From NCBI RefSeq assembly GCF_009760905.1, contig NZ_VIRW01000003.1, forward strand, positions 124,001 through 188,000: a stretch of 64,000 nt of DNA. The letters run 5' to 3'. Source of the DNA: Chitinibacter sp. GC72. Lineage in GTDB: Bacteria; Pseudomonadota; Gammaproteobacteria; Burkholderiales; Chitinibacteraceae. Under the pieces are notes generated by a model. That model saw only the letters and a list, made by a program, of their open reading frames with translations. It was not told where the DNA came from and made no database searches. Shown piece after piece: positions 16,598 through 25,533 of the stretch; positions within the stretch are counted from its first letter, which is position 1; every line of letters begins with the position of its first letter. The translations under genes and the position numbers were made by a program.

Positions 16598-18097
16598 ATG
16601 TATAAATCAATCGCAATTTCCTTGGCCATCACGGCCAGCGTGCACGCCGCCGAGTTACCCAGCGCCAGCCCGGAATCGCAGGGTTTTGATTCCAATAAGC
16701 TCGCTAGCTTGCTGCAAATGATAGAGAGCGAAGGCTGGGCGATTGATAGCCTACTGCTGATGCGCAATGGCAAAGTGGTACTCGATAGCTACTTCTATCC
16801 CTATGCACCTAATCAATTGCACGATATGCGCTCGGTCACCAAGTCGGTGGTCTCGACGCTACTGGGCATCAGCCTGCAGCAGAACAAACTGAGCAGTATA
16901 AAACAGCCCGTACTGCCGTTTTATCCGGCGCTGGCGCGCAAAGAGCGTGATGCGGCCAAGAAGAAGCTGACGCTGGCGCATTTGCTCGATATGCGCTCTG
17001 GCCTGCAGTGGAATGAATGGCCATATACCCCTGACTCGACGATTTACCAGATGTATCGCAGCGCCAATCAGCAGCAATTTGTGATCGGCCAGCCCCTGTC
17101 TAGCAAGCCAGGTAGCGAATTTAGCTATAACGGCGGCAATACCAACCTGCTCTCGGGCGTGATAGAGCAAGCCTGGGGCGAGACTATGGCGCAAGTGGCG
17201 AGCAATCAATTGTTTGCCCGGCTGGGGATTGCCGATTATCGCTGGGCCAGCGATTCGCAAGGCCATACCATCGGCGAAGCAGGGTTATACCTCAAACCCA
17301 CCGATATGGCCCGGCTGGGGCAGTTCTGGCTGGATGATGGGGTGATCGCAGACGAGCGTTTGCTGCCCGCAGGCTGGACGAATCAACTGCTCGCCGAGGG
17401 TTTGCCCGCCGCCTTCGGAATGCAATATCGCCGTGGATTCTGGATCAACCCCCAGCAAGGCATTTTTCAGGCGCAAGGGCGGCATGGGCAGATGATTATT
17501 GCCTCACCGAAAGATCGGGTGGTCATGGTGGTTACGGGCAAATTCAATGAGCAAACCAAGGAGTGGTACGAGCTTTATCCCTTGCTAACACGCTCAATGA
17601 ATGAAGCGCCGCTAGCGGACAACCCGGCGGCGCAACACAAACTGAACACCGTGCTTGCCTCAATAGCCAGCGCCAAGCCGGAGGTTAACTCCATCCAGAT
17701 CGGCCAGCAGTGGCACGGCAAGCAATGGCAGCTGGACGACAATCCAAGCGGAATGAGTTCGATCGAACTCACGCCCGATCTAGGCGACGCCGGTGCTATG
17801 AATTGCCGCGTGGAATGGTCGAATCAAGCGGCTTGGCGTTCCCACTCAGCGGGTAGTGAGTGGAAAGTCGGTTTTGATGGCGCGTACCGGCTGCAGAGCG
17901 ATCCGCAGCAAAATGGCGAGATTCTGGCGCTGCGTGGCCGCTGGCTTGACGCCAATACTTTGCAGTTGCAAGCCCAGTACCCTTCGGGTGGTATGAAGTG
18001 GGAATATGAAATGCGCTTCGAAGGAGAGTCCGTTGCCGTGAGTCTGGCGGATAACGAAGTCTTTGATGTGAAATTTTCGGGTCATCTCAATCAATAG
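16598..18097 (+). CDS. Serine hydrolase of the beta-lactamase/class C (PBP-like) family
   Basis: 499 residues with a signal peptide (ITASVHAA, cleavage near 18). SVTK (79-82) in DMRSVTKSVVSTLLG is the S-x-x-K nucleophile motif. FSYNGGNTNLLSG (175-187) occupies the place of the Y-x-N box, giving Tyr177 but a Gly at the third position. GRHGQM replaces the K-T-G box. The final 150 or so residues form an extra beta-rich domain. This pattern is usual for periplasmic esterases or peptidases of the family rather than true antibiotic-hydrolysing AmpC enzymes. GAGGGGAG lies near the start. The next gene follows by 9 bases. Confidence 0.85.
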   Translation: MYKSIAISLAITASVHAAELPSASPESQGFDSNKLASLLQMIESEGWAIDSLLLMRNGKVVLDSYFYPYAPNQLHDMRSVTKSVVSTLLGISLQQNKLSSIKQPVLPFYPALARKERDAAKKKLTLAHLLDMRSGLQWNEWPYTPDSTIYQMYRSANQQQFVIGQPLSSKPGSEFSYNGGNTNLLSGVIEQAWGETMAQVASNQLFARLGIADYRWASDSQGHTIGEAGLYLKPTDMARLGQFWLDDGVIADERLLPAGWTNQLLAEGLPAAFGMQYRRGFWINPQQGIFQAQGRHGQMIIASPKDRVVMVVTGKFNEQTKEWYELYPLLTRSMNEAPLADNPAAQHKLNTVLASIASAKPEVNSIQIGQQWHGKQWQLDDNPSGMSSIELTPDLGDAGAMNCRVEWSNQAAWRSHSAGSEWKVGFDGAYRLQSDPQQNGEILALRGRWLDANTLQLQAQYPSGGMKWEYEMRFEGESVAVSLADNEVFDVKFSGHLNQ

Positions 18098-18106
18098 GGT
18101 CGGGTT

Positions 18107-18463
18107 ATGGAATTTTTTTACAGCTATGTTTTCCCCACCCTCATTCTGGGTTCATTTATTGGCTCTTTGCTGTATCTGGTTTGTGCGCGTCTGGTGTATG
18201 ACTATTTAAAAGACCACTACCACGACGCGCTGCCGGAAAAAAACACCATCGCCTTTGGTGATGCCGATGATGGGATGGGCGCGTATATTGCTGCGGTGTG
18301 GTATGCGTCCAGAACTGGCGGCTATAAACGCATTCAGAGCAATACCTGGCTTTATTTTTATCAGGCCACGCGGGTGCTGGGCGCGTTCACCGGCCTGTGC
18401 CTGCTCTTGCTGGTGGGCTCTTTTTTTCTGTGGCAGGAGCTCAAGGCGCTGCTGATGGCCTGA
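18107..18463 (+). CDS. Small two-span membrane protein, unknown
   Basis: 118 residues. Hydrophobic helices at about 7-30 (FPTLILGSFIGSLLYLVCA) and 90-110 (VLGAFTGLCLLLLVGSFFLW) flank a polar middle with DADDGMGAYIAAVWYASRTGGY. No family is recognised. It starts 9 bases after the beta-lactamase-like gene, so it is probably in the same transcript. The 265 bases downstream (18464-18728) contain no gene or strong hairpin that I could see. Confidence 0.65.
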   Translation: MEFFYSYVFPTLILGSFIGSLLYLVCARLVYDYLKDHYHDALPEKNTIAFGDADDGMGAYIAAVWYASRTGGYKRIQSNTWLYFYQATRVLGAFTGLCLLLLVGSFFLWQELKALLMA

Positions 18464-18728
18464 TGCGGCGTAGCAAAGCGCTCACTTAAAATCAGAAAAC
18501 CGCGCTCGGCTTTGCTTCAGGCCAGAATCGGTACGGATGCGATCGGCAAAGCAAAGCCCCGCAGCCCTTGTGCGCTTACTTCGCTCTTTCACCGGATGAG
18601 TTATTTCCCCAACAGGCTGCCGCCTGATTTTCCCCTACACTGCGCCCCTGTCTGCGTTTGCGCGATGCTGTAAGTCATTGGCTAAAAAGCAGTTACATTA
18701 ATAGAGACGTGGCAAAAACAAGGGGAAA

Positions 18729-19541
18729 ATGATGATTAAAACGCTCTGGGGTATTGTGCTGGCCTTAACGATCAACGCCGTGCACGCGGCTTCGCTGGAA
18801 TCGATACAGCGCAATGGTCTGATTGTGATTGGCGTGCGTGATTCTTCGCCGCCATTTTCACTGCTGGACCCGCAAACGCGCATTCTGAAAGGCTATGACA
18901 TTGAATTTGCGCAAGGCATTGCCAAGCGTTTGAATGTGAAGCCTGTATTTAGAACGCTGGAGTCCAATGACAGGCTGCCATGGCTGCAGCAGGGCAAGGC
19001 CGATATCGTGGTGGCGGTGCTCTCGCGCACGCCAGAGCGGGAAAAGCTGGTGGATTTTAGCGTGGGCTATTTTGTGACCGATACCCGTGTGCTGGCCAAA
19101 AAAGGGCGCTTCAAGTCCGAGCAGGATCTGGCGGGTGCTTATCTGACGGCCGTGAATGCCTCCACCGGCGCCAAGCTGATTCGTCAATCGTTTGCCAAAA
19201 CTAAGCTGGCCGAATTTGATGATGTACCGGAAACTATCAAAGCGTTGAATGCCGATATTGTCGAAGGCGTGGTCGACGATGCGCCTGTGCTGGCGATGAC
19301 GCTCAATAAAATGCCCGAAGCACAGCGCCAGCGCTACGCCATCAGCGATTTTGCGCTAGCGCTGGAAGTGTATGCCGTGGGCATGCCCAAGGGCGAAAAA
19401 ACCCTGCAAGCGGCCATCAATCGTGCGCTGGTCGAGATGGAAACCTCCGGCGAAGCGGCAGCCATATTCAACCGCTGGTTTGGCCCGCAAAGCAACGCGC
19501 CCATTTCCCGTATTTTCAAAATCAGCCCCAGCAGGAACTGA
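18729..19541 (+). CDS. Periplasmic amino-acid-type solute-binding protein (SBP family 3)
   Basis: 270 residues with a signal peptide ending VHA-A near residue 20. ESIQRNGLIVIGVRDSSPPFSLLD and GYDIEFAQGIAKRLNVKPVF are textbook family 3 lobe 1 segments (glutamate/aspartate GltI-like), and the second lobe has VDDAPVLA. GGGGAAA precedes tandem ATGs (18729 and 18732). No ABC permease or ATPase is adjacent. It differs clearly from the shorter binding protein at 816-1577 and is a closer match to amino-acid ABC systems. Confidence 0.88.
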   Translation: MMIKTLWGIVLALTINAVHAASLESIQRNGLIVIGVRDSSPPFSLLDPQTRILKGYDIEFAQGIAKRLNVKPVFRTLESNDRLPWLQQGKADIVVAVLSRTPEREKLVDFSVGYFVTDTRVLAKKGRFKSEQDLAGAYLTAVNASTGAKLIRQSFAKTKLAEFDDVPETIKALNADIVEGVVDDAPVLAMTLNKMPEAQRQRYAISDFALALEVYAVGMPKGEKTLQAAINRALVEMETSGEAAAIFNRWFGPQSNAPISRIFKISPSRN

Positions 19542-19754
19542 TCAAGCCCTATATTTAACGGCCAGCCAAATCGCTCGGGTTGAAGCCTTGAGCTGGCCGA
19601 TTCAAGCTGATTCTGGCCGAGTCTGCAGCGGATTGGGCATCAATCCGGTTTACGGTTGGCCCGCTCCTGTAGCAGAAGTCTTTGCTGCTATTGACTTCAG
19701 GCTGACAGCGAAGTCTGATAGAGTGCTTAGCATTCTCCTCTGCCTATCTTTCCC

Positions 19755-21056
19755 ATGCGCCAGCCTGCAATTGCTCCTTTTTGGGAGCGCTTTCCTTTCT
19801 TTTTTGCCTATCCGTTCAAATTTGATTCGCTACTGAGCCTTTCCTTGCTGTCGATAGCTTTCTGGCTACTTAATGTCGTCAGCGACGGCGGGATCATTTA
19901 TTTCGTACTGAGCGGGCTGTTGTTCGTCGCGCTGCTGCGGCATGCGTTCAAAGTATTGGAGCGTATTGCGATGGGTAAGGCGGATGAGCAGGCCTGGCTT
20001 GAAAACACGCAGGAGCACCCCTACCGGCCGTACAAGCAGTTTCTGGTACTGGTGATCGGCGCTGCGCTGATTCCCTTGCTGGCCGGTCTGGTCGGGAGTG
20101 CCTTTGGCGAGCTGATGGGTCAGGTTGCGCTGATTGTGGTGTCACTGGGTTTGCTGCTGCTAATTCCGGCCAGCATCATGGTGCTGGCCTTGACTGACGA
20201 CCTTGCCGAATCGATGAATCCGGATGAGTTGTGGCGGATCATGCGCACGATTGGCTTGCCCTATCTGGGTTTGTGGGGATGTCTGAGTTTGCTCACAGGC
20301 AGTGGCGCCGCAGCGTCCTCCTTGCTGCTGCCGCGCTTGCCCGAGGCGATCACGCCGCTGTTGTTCTTCTTTATCAATATGTACTTCGTGATCGTGATGT
20401 ACGCCTTGATGGGCTATGTGCTGCACCAGTATCACGAGGCACTCGGCATTGAGCAGAGTGGTGGCGCCAAGGCACAGGTCGAGAATCCCGCAAAATCCGA
20501 CGCACGCAGCCAGCTTGCCCAAGCCGGAGAGCTGGTGCGCTCAGGGCAAGTTGGCGAGGCTATCCGCTTGCTGGCTGGCGCTGTGCAGGCCAATCCGCAG
20601 GATCTAAGCTTGCGCGAAGGTTATTTCAAGTTGCTGCTGGCATCTGCGCCACATCGCGGCGAGCTGCCGCGCGAAGCGGATCGCTATTTGTCGTTTCTGC
20701 TGCAGCAAAAACGTGACGATCTTGGTTTGCGCGTACTGGAGTCCGTTCGCCGTCTTCATCCGGCCTATCTACCTGCGGATGGGTATGTGCGTGCCGCGCT
20801 CGGCCGGGCGGCACTGAATGCGCATCGGCACGATCTGACGCTGATGCTGGTTAAAGGGTTCGACCAGCAGTTTGGCAATCATGCCGCCTTGCCTGAAATA
20901 CTGCTGCTGGGCGCACGGCTCGCTTCCGAGCATCTGCGCAACGATGCACAGGCGCTCAAAATCCTCGATATGCTGTTGCAGCGTTTTCCTAACCATGCTG
21001 TGCGTGATGAAGCGCTGCAATTGCAAACGGTGATCCAGCGCTTGCAGACCTCGTAG
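19755..21056 (+). CDS. Membrane protein with C-terminal TPR-like helical domain
   Basis: 433 residues. The N-terminal 230 residues hold about five membrane helices with the DUF4013-like order (FPFFFAYPFKFDSLLSLSLLS, then LVLVIGAALIPLLAGLVG, then LLLLIPASIMVLALTDDL). From residue 245 a helical repeat region follows: LAQAGELVRSGQVGEAIRLLAGAV, then ANPQDLSLREGYFKLLLAS. This tail resembles the tail of the convergent rhomboid protein, which reads AARLLAKLAQANPGDHQLLTDFF. Function unknown; the architecture suggests a membrane sensor or scaffold. The start is the first ATG after 213 non-coding bases and is not backed by a strong ribosome site. Confidence 0.7.
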   Translation: MRQPAIAPFWERFPFFFAYPFKFDSLLSLSLLSIAFWLLNVVSDGGIIYFVLSGLLFVALLRHAFKVLERIAMGKADEQAWLENTQEHPYRPYKQFLVLVIGAALIPLLAGLVGSAFGELMGQVALIVVSLGLLLLIPASIMVLALTDDLAESMNPDELWRIMRTIGLPYLGLWGCLSLLTGSGAAASSLLLPRLPEAITPLLFFFINMYFVIVMYALMGYVLHQYHEALGIEQSGGAKAQVENPAKSDARSQLAQAGELVRSGQVGEAIRLLAGAVQANPQDLSLREGYFKLLLASAPHRGELPREADRYLSFLLQQKRDDLGLRVLESVRRLHPAYLPADGYVRAALGRAALNAHRHDLTLMLVKGFDQQFGNHAALPEILLLGARLASEHLRNDAQALKILDMLLQRFPNHAVRDEALQLQTVIQRLQTS

Positions 21057-21131
21057 CGCTCACGCATACCCTGCTATGTATTGCCTTAAAGCCAATATAT
21101 GAATTGTCCTATATCCATATACCCATGCTTC

Positions 21132-21284
21132 GTAGGTCGGGTTAGGCCTTCTCTATCGTTCGAAAGATCGCAAACGTGAAAAGGCCGTAACCCGACATTT
21201 TTTGTCAATTCAAGAGCTTGTCGGGTTACGGCCATCATGCGATCAAAATATCCAACGACCTTGCGTGGCCTAACCCGACCTACA
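21132..21284. repeat. MITE/REP-like element with 17-bp terminal inverted repeats
   Basis: GTAGGTCGGGTTAGGCC (21132-21148) is exactly inverted at 21268-21284. Inside are further arms, GGCCGTAACCCGAC (21183-21196) and GTCGGGTTACGGCC (21220-21233). The 153-bp unit has no coding capacity and fills the gap between two converging genes, where it could also end transcription. The TCGGGTT/AACCCGA ends are typical of short non-autonomous or REP-type repeats in proteobacteria. Confidence 0.75.
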
Positions 21285-21310
21285 ATAGCGCAGCGAATTC
21301 CGGGAAGAAT

Positions 21311-22759
21311 CTACTGGGGCTTGCGAACGAGCCTCGCTTCGGGTGAATCCGGGTATTGGCGGATCAGTGTGCGCCAGCAGGATAGTGCGCCCTCAGTATT
21401 GCCTGCGCGCTGGAAACCATGACCCAGCCGATAAAGTTGCGCCGATAAGCCGACGTGATGGCTGGCTTTGCGGATCAGCATGGACAGCAGCGTTTCGGCG
21501 GGGTGGAGCAGGCCCGCGTCGATCCAACTCACCGCAAGGCGCATCCAGTCGCTGGTGGATAGCTGCGGCAATGGCGCTTTCAGCTCAAGCAGTTGTTGCC
21601 AGGCCTCGGCGGTGAGCGCTGCGCCCGGATTCTGGCGCAGGATCAGATGACAGGCGCACTGGCGTAGCCCGGTATCGGCCTGCATTTTCGCGGTTTGGAA
21701 AAAATCCGTGAGCAACTGATGATCGCCCGGATTGGCTTGCGCAAGCTTGGCCAGCAGCCGGGCGGCGGGTTCAAACTGTAATTGCGCGAGCAGTTTTTCG
21801 GCTTGCGCTTGCTGTTTGCGGCGCTCAGTGCTGTTTTCTTCGGCGATGACATGGTCGGCGGTCTGCCAGCCACGCTGCCAGCGAAATAGTGTGGCGAGCA
21901 GGGTGCCGGCCAAGAGCCCGCAGAAGTGGGCGTAGTAATTTATATTGCTGCCGGGATTCATCGCTTTTTGCAGCAATTCCTTGCCCAGCCAGACCAGCAG
22001 CATCAACAGCGCCGAGGCCTGCAGCGTGCCCATATAGAAAATCACGTAATAGAAAAAGCGGATTTTCCGCATGCCGTAAATCACGACAAACATCGCCATC
22101 ACACCGGCAATCGCCCCCGATGCGCCGAGCGAGCCGATAAAACTGTCCGAGCTCAGAACAAGATCGGCGCTGGTTGCACCCAGTCCGGCGAGCAGATAAA
22201 AGGCCAGGTAGCGCCATCCGCCCAGTGCGGCCTCGACGGTGTAGCCGACGATAAACAGCACGATCATATTGCCGAGCAGGTGGTCGATGCTGCCATGCAT
22301 GAACATATGCATTAGCAGGCTGTACCAGGTCGGATTGGCGGGCTTGAGGATAAAGCGGTCGGTAAAGCTTTGCGCGAGGATGTCCTCGAACGCCGCGCGC
22401 TGTTTTTTCCAATCTGCCCAGCGTGGTTCATCGCGTTTGACGATTTCATCATTGTGCAGGCGGCGCATGAAATCCTCGTCGGCCTGCATGCTTAGCAAAG
22501 TGAAATGGTCGCCTGCCTTGTGTGATTTCAGCTCTTCTACCTTTGCTGACTTGCCGGTCTGGCTTAAATGCTCAAGGTAGCGCGGCAGCTCGAGTTGATC
22601 GAGCTCTTGCGAATAATAAAGGCTGTAGGCTTTGTCCTCGATCGGCTCGTCGCTGAGCTGCAAGAAGAGGTAAATAAAGCAGCATAGCGTGATGATACCC
22701 AGCGTCACCCAGGGTGGGCGACGCCAGTCAGGTGCGGAAGGTAAGGGCAGAATCAGCAT
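21311..22759 (-). CDS. Rhomboid-family intramembrane serine protease with TPR-like tail
   Basis: 482 residues. The rhomboid core carries HGSIDHLLGN (His160, Asn164), GASG with catalytic Ser214, and His278 in YYAHFCGLLAG, the Ser-His dyad in the membrane. A soluble insertion (about 40-140) separates the first membrane helix from the core. The last 180 residues are a TPR-like helical region related to that of the convergent gene at 19755-21056. Rhomboids cleave membrane proteins within or near the bilayer; the substrate here is unknown. It follows the DUF805 fusion gene by 18 bases, so the two probably form an operon. Confidence 0.88.
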   Translation of the reverse strand: MLILPLPSAPDWRRPPWVTLGIITLCCFIYLFLQLSDEPIEDKAYSLYYSQELDQLELPRYLEHLSQTGKSAKVEELKSHKAGDHFTLLSMQADEDFMRRLHNDEIVKRDEPRWADWKKQRAAFEDILAQSFTDRFILKPANPTWYSLLMHMFMHGSIDHLLGNMIVLFIVGYTVEAALGGWRYLAFYLLAGLGATSADLVLSSDSFIGSLGASGAIAGVMAMFVVIYGMRKIRFFYYVIFYMGTLQASALLMLLVWLGKELLQKAMNPGSNINYYAHFCGLLAGTLLATLFRWQRGWQTADHVIAEENSTERRKQQAQAEKLLAQLQFEPAARLLAKLAQANPGDHQLLTDFFQTAKMQADTGLRQCACHLILRQNPGAALTAEAWQQLLELKAPLPQLSTSDWMRLAVSWIDAGLLHPAETLLSMLIRKASHHVGLSAQLYRLGHGFQRAGNTEGALSCWRTLIRQYPDSPEARLVRKPQ

Positions 22760-22777
22760 GAGGTGTCGTTGGTCCCG

Positions 22778-24235
22778 TTATTCCTCGGTGGTAGCTTGGC
22801 TACCGAGCAGCGTTTGGGTGACCACTTCCTTCTCTAACCATTGCGGATCAAAAGTGTTGTGCTGCTGGTTGCCGACCACCACCAGCGGCACGACAGAATC
22901 GCCAATGCGGTCAAACTCGCTGCGGCAAGCCGGGGATGTCTCGATATTGCAATCGATGTAGACGTAGTCCGGATTATTGCTAAACCAGTCGCGCGCCTCA
23001 ACGCATGGCTCGTCATTGCTGGTGCAATACAGCGTGATCATGGCGTGTTGTGCCGCCTGTTGCTCATTGGGCAGACCCGGCAAACGATTTTGCTTGGCAC
23101 CGATGCCGCCACTAATCAGTGACAAAGAGAACAGTACGGCACCGAAATAGCCCAGCCCGGTATTGCGCTCATTCGGAAAACCAAAGCCATTGCCCTTTCT
23201 GTCGCCAGGCCAGAGTATCAGCCAGAGCGTAAAGAGCATCGTTAGCAGGCTGCTCAGGTTGAACAGCAGCGAAGAGCCGGATGTTGAGAGTTTGTACGCG
23301 CCAAAACCCTGCAACAGGACAATCGGGATCAGGATCAGCTGCCACCAGCCGCTGCGATCCATATCGTGCAGGCGCAGCGTGCTCAGGCGGATCAGGTAGC
23401 CGAGAAAGAGTAAGCCAAAGAAACCGACGCCGACCCAGTTGCGTATCAACCCCAGCGGAATCATCAGGCCAAAAACTAGGCCGGCAATCAGCATCGCGCC
23501 CACTGCATAAGCCATGTAACGGATACGGCAAAGGCGGCCTTCTAAGCTCATGCCACGGAATGCGGGCGTGTCTTCGGCACCGTCCGCCGGATCAATGTCA
23601 GGCGCAATCTGGCTGGCGTGCATAGGCTGACCATTGGGCGAGCTGATGATGGCCGGTTCAGTGCTAATTTGTGTCTGTGCGGCGGCAAAACGTGGCATAT
23701 CCACGCTGCACTCCCGGCACAGCGTGCGTTTGGGCTGCAATGTGCCGCATTTGGGGCAATTGATCTGTTCGACCTCAGTCACCAAAGCCATGGGCGCAGC
23801 GGCTGTTGCTACTGTATCGACGGGTGCGAGAGTCGGGCTGGGTGCTGAATTGGACACTGAACTGGGTGCCGCGCCAAACAGCGAAGGAAAGAGCAGATTT
23901 TCGTCATCGGCTGGCGCGGATTCAGCCGCTGGCAGTGGGATCGGTGCCGGTGTGCCCGGCTCAGCTTTGATTGGTGCAGGTGCAGGTGCAGTAGGCAGCG
24001 TTGCCGACGCAGGTACTTCATCTTCCATTTCGACGACAATGCCGAGACGCGACAGATTTTCGGCGTAGCGCGGGAAGTCAGCGCGGGGCAGATTGCGTTT
24101 AAGGATAACTGGTGAGCCGGAAAACAGCGCCTGAGCCTGCGCGAGCGGAATATTCAACGCCGCAGCAAGACGTGGTGCCACTTCCTCGCGCTGCTTGCCA
24201 GCCTGTAACTCGCCTCTGAAAACAATCCGGATCAT
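22778..24235 (-). CDS. Four-part membrane protein: N-terminal domain, zinc ribbon, DUF805, thioredoxin-like
   Basis: 485 residues from ATG 24235 (a TTG eight codons earlier is possible). Order of parts: an alpha/beta N-terminal domain, IRIVFRGELQAGK to GIVVEME (1-70); a Pro/Ala/Ser-rich linker; a zinc ribbon CPKCG...CREC (160-176); DUF805 with four to five membrane helices and its signature RLHDMDRSGWW (288-298); and a C-terminal TLYCTSNDEPCVEARDWF...VPLVVVGN, which looks like a glutaredoxin/thioredoxin fold with a C-x6-C spacing instead of CxxC. Function unknown; a redox or envelope stress role is inference. The downstream rhomboid gene starts 18 bases later. Confidence 0.75.
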   Translation of the reverse strand: MIRIVFRGELQAGKQREEVAPRLAAALNIPLAQAQALFSGSPVILKRNLPRADFPRYAENLSRLGIVVEMEDEVPASATLPTAPAPAPIKAEPGTPAPIPLPAAESAPADDENLLFPSLFGAAPSSVSNSAPSPTLAPVDTVATAAAPMALVTEVEQINCPKCGTLQPKRTLCRECSVDMPRFAAAQTQISTEPAIISSPNGQPMHASQIAPDIDPADGAEDTPAFRGMSLEGRLCRIRYMAYAVGAMLIAGLVFGLMIPLGLIRNWVGVGFFGLLFLGYLIRLSTLRLHDMDRSGWWQLILIPIVLLQGFGAYKLSTSGSSLLFNLSSLLTMLFTLWLILWPGDRKGNGFGFPNERNTGLGYFGAVLFSLSLISGGIGAKQNRLPGLPNEQQAAQHAMITLYCTSNDEPCVEARDWFSNNPDYVYIDCNIETSPACRSEFDRIGDSVVPLVVVGNQQHNTFDPQWLEKEVVTQTLLGSQATTEE

Positions 24236-24498
24236 ATCGTTTATTGAATAGGGAAACAAAACGAATGATGATCCGGATAATTGTTGGCTCAGTCAAACTA
24301 ATGCAAGGTTTTCTGTGCTTGATACGTCAGCTGCTTGTGCCTCTTGGTAAAAGTATTAGGTCGTGAATTGCTGCGCCTGCACAGAGATACTAATGCAATC
24401 AATACTGCAGCCAGCGTGGCAGTCAATCACCCGCGCTGATCGGTACAGGTACAATGACTACTTTGATGGCTGCTGCGCCATCTTCTCTGGAGTTGCTG

Positions 24499-25479
24499 AT
24501 GATACGTCTGGCTGTGGTGGGTACGAACTGGATTACCCAACGTTTTGTCGATGCCGCGCACGAAACAGGCCGGATACAACTGACTGCGGTGTATTCGCGC
24601 GCACTGCAGAAAGCCGAGTCTTTTGGAGCGCAATATCAGGTAGCGCATTATTTCGACTCTCTGGAAGCGCTCGCCCAATCAGACCTGATCGATGCCGTGT
24701 ATATCGCCAGCCCCAATTCCCTGCATGCGTCACAGACTTTATTGTTTCTGAATCATCAAAAACACGTGATCTGTGAAAAACCGCTGGCGTCCAATCTGCG
24801 CGAGGCGCAAGCGGTGCTCGATTGTGCCCGCAAAAATCAGATGGTATTGCTCGAAGCCTTTATGGGTGCGCACCTGCCCAACTTCATGGCGATCCAGCAG
24901 GCTTTGCCCCGGCTCGGGCGGCTGCGGAAAGTGTTTTTCAACTATTGCCAGTATTCATCCCGCTACCAGGCTTATCTGGAGGGGAAAAACCCGAATACGT
25001 TTAACCCGGCATTTTCCAATGGCTCGATCATGGATATTGGCTATTACTGCCTCGCCACGGCTGTGGCCTTGTGGGGCGAGCCCAAATCAGTTTTTGCCAC
25101 TGCCAGCTTGCTCGAAAGCGGCGTTGATGGCCATGGCACGGTTTGCCTCGATTACGGCGATTTCGAAGCGGTGCTGGTGCATTCAAAAGTCTCGGATTCA
25201 CTGATCCCCAGCGAAATCCAGGGCGAAGATGGCACGCTGACAATTGGCAAAATTTCTCAATGCCTGGACGTGAAATTCACGCCGCGTGGCGGAGCGGCTC
25301 AGAGCATCAATCTGCCGCAAAGTGATAACACCATGCGCTATGAGGCTGAAACATTCGCCGATCTGATCGCCGCCGGGCAAGTGGAACATCGCGGACTAGA
25401 AACTTCGCTGATCGTAGCCAAATTGCTCACCGAAATTCGCCGCCAGACTGGCGTGGTTTTTCCGGCAGACCTTAATTAA
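24499..25479 (+). CDS. Gfo/Idh/MocA-family NAD(P)-dependent oxidoreductase
   Basis: 326 residues from ATG 24499, preceded by GGAG; a start 15 codons upstream is less likely. RLAVVGTNWITQRFV is the Rossmann dinucleotide-binding segment, with G-x-x-x-x changed from the usual GxGxxG. CEKPLASN is the family's signature EKP motif, whose Lys takes part in catalysis. Members reduce or oxidise sugars and related polyols; some are biliverdin reductase-like. Substrate not inferable. It converges with a DUF6678-like gene across a small inverted repeat. Confidence 0.88.
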   Translation: MIRLAVVGTNWITQRFVDAAHETGRIQLTAVYSRALQKAESFGAQYQVAHYFDSLEALAQSDLIDAVYIASPNSLHASQTLLFLNHQKHVICEKPLASNLREAQAVLDCARKNQMVLLEAFMGAHLPNFMAIQQALPRLGRLRKVFFNYCQYSSRYQAYLEGKNPNTFNPAFSNGSIMDIGYYCLATAVALWGEPKSVFATASLLESGVDGHGTVCLDYGDFEAVLVHSKVSDSLIPSEIQGEDGTLTIGKISQCLDVKFTPRGGAAQSINLPQSDNTMRYEAETFADLIAAGQVEHRGLETSLIVAKLLTEIRRQTGVVFPADLN

Positions 25480-25502
25480 ACCCAAAGCGAAAGCTTGTAA
25501 AC

Positions 25503-25533
25503 GTTGGGCTGCATTTCATTTAGCCCAACCTAC
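25503..25533. repeat. Small REP-like inverted repeat
   Basis: GTTGGGCT (25503-25510) is inverted as AGCCCAAC (25522-25529), followed by CTAC. It lies in a convergent gap and can end transcription on both sides. A related copy occurs at 34142-34173. Confidence 0.55.
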
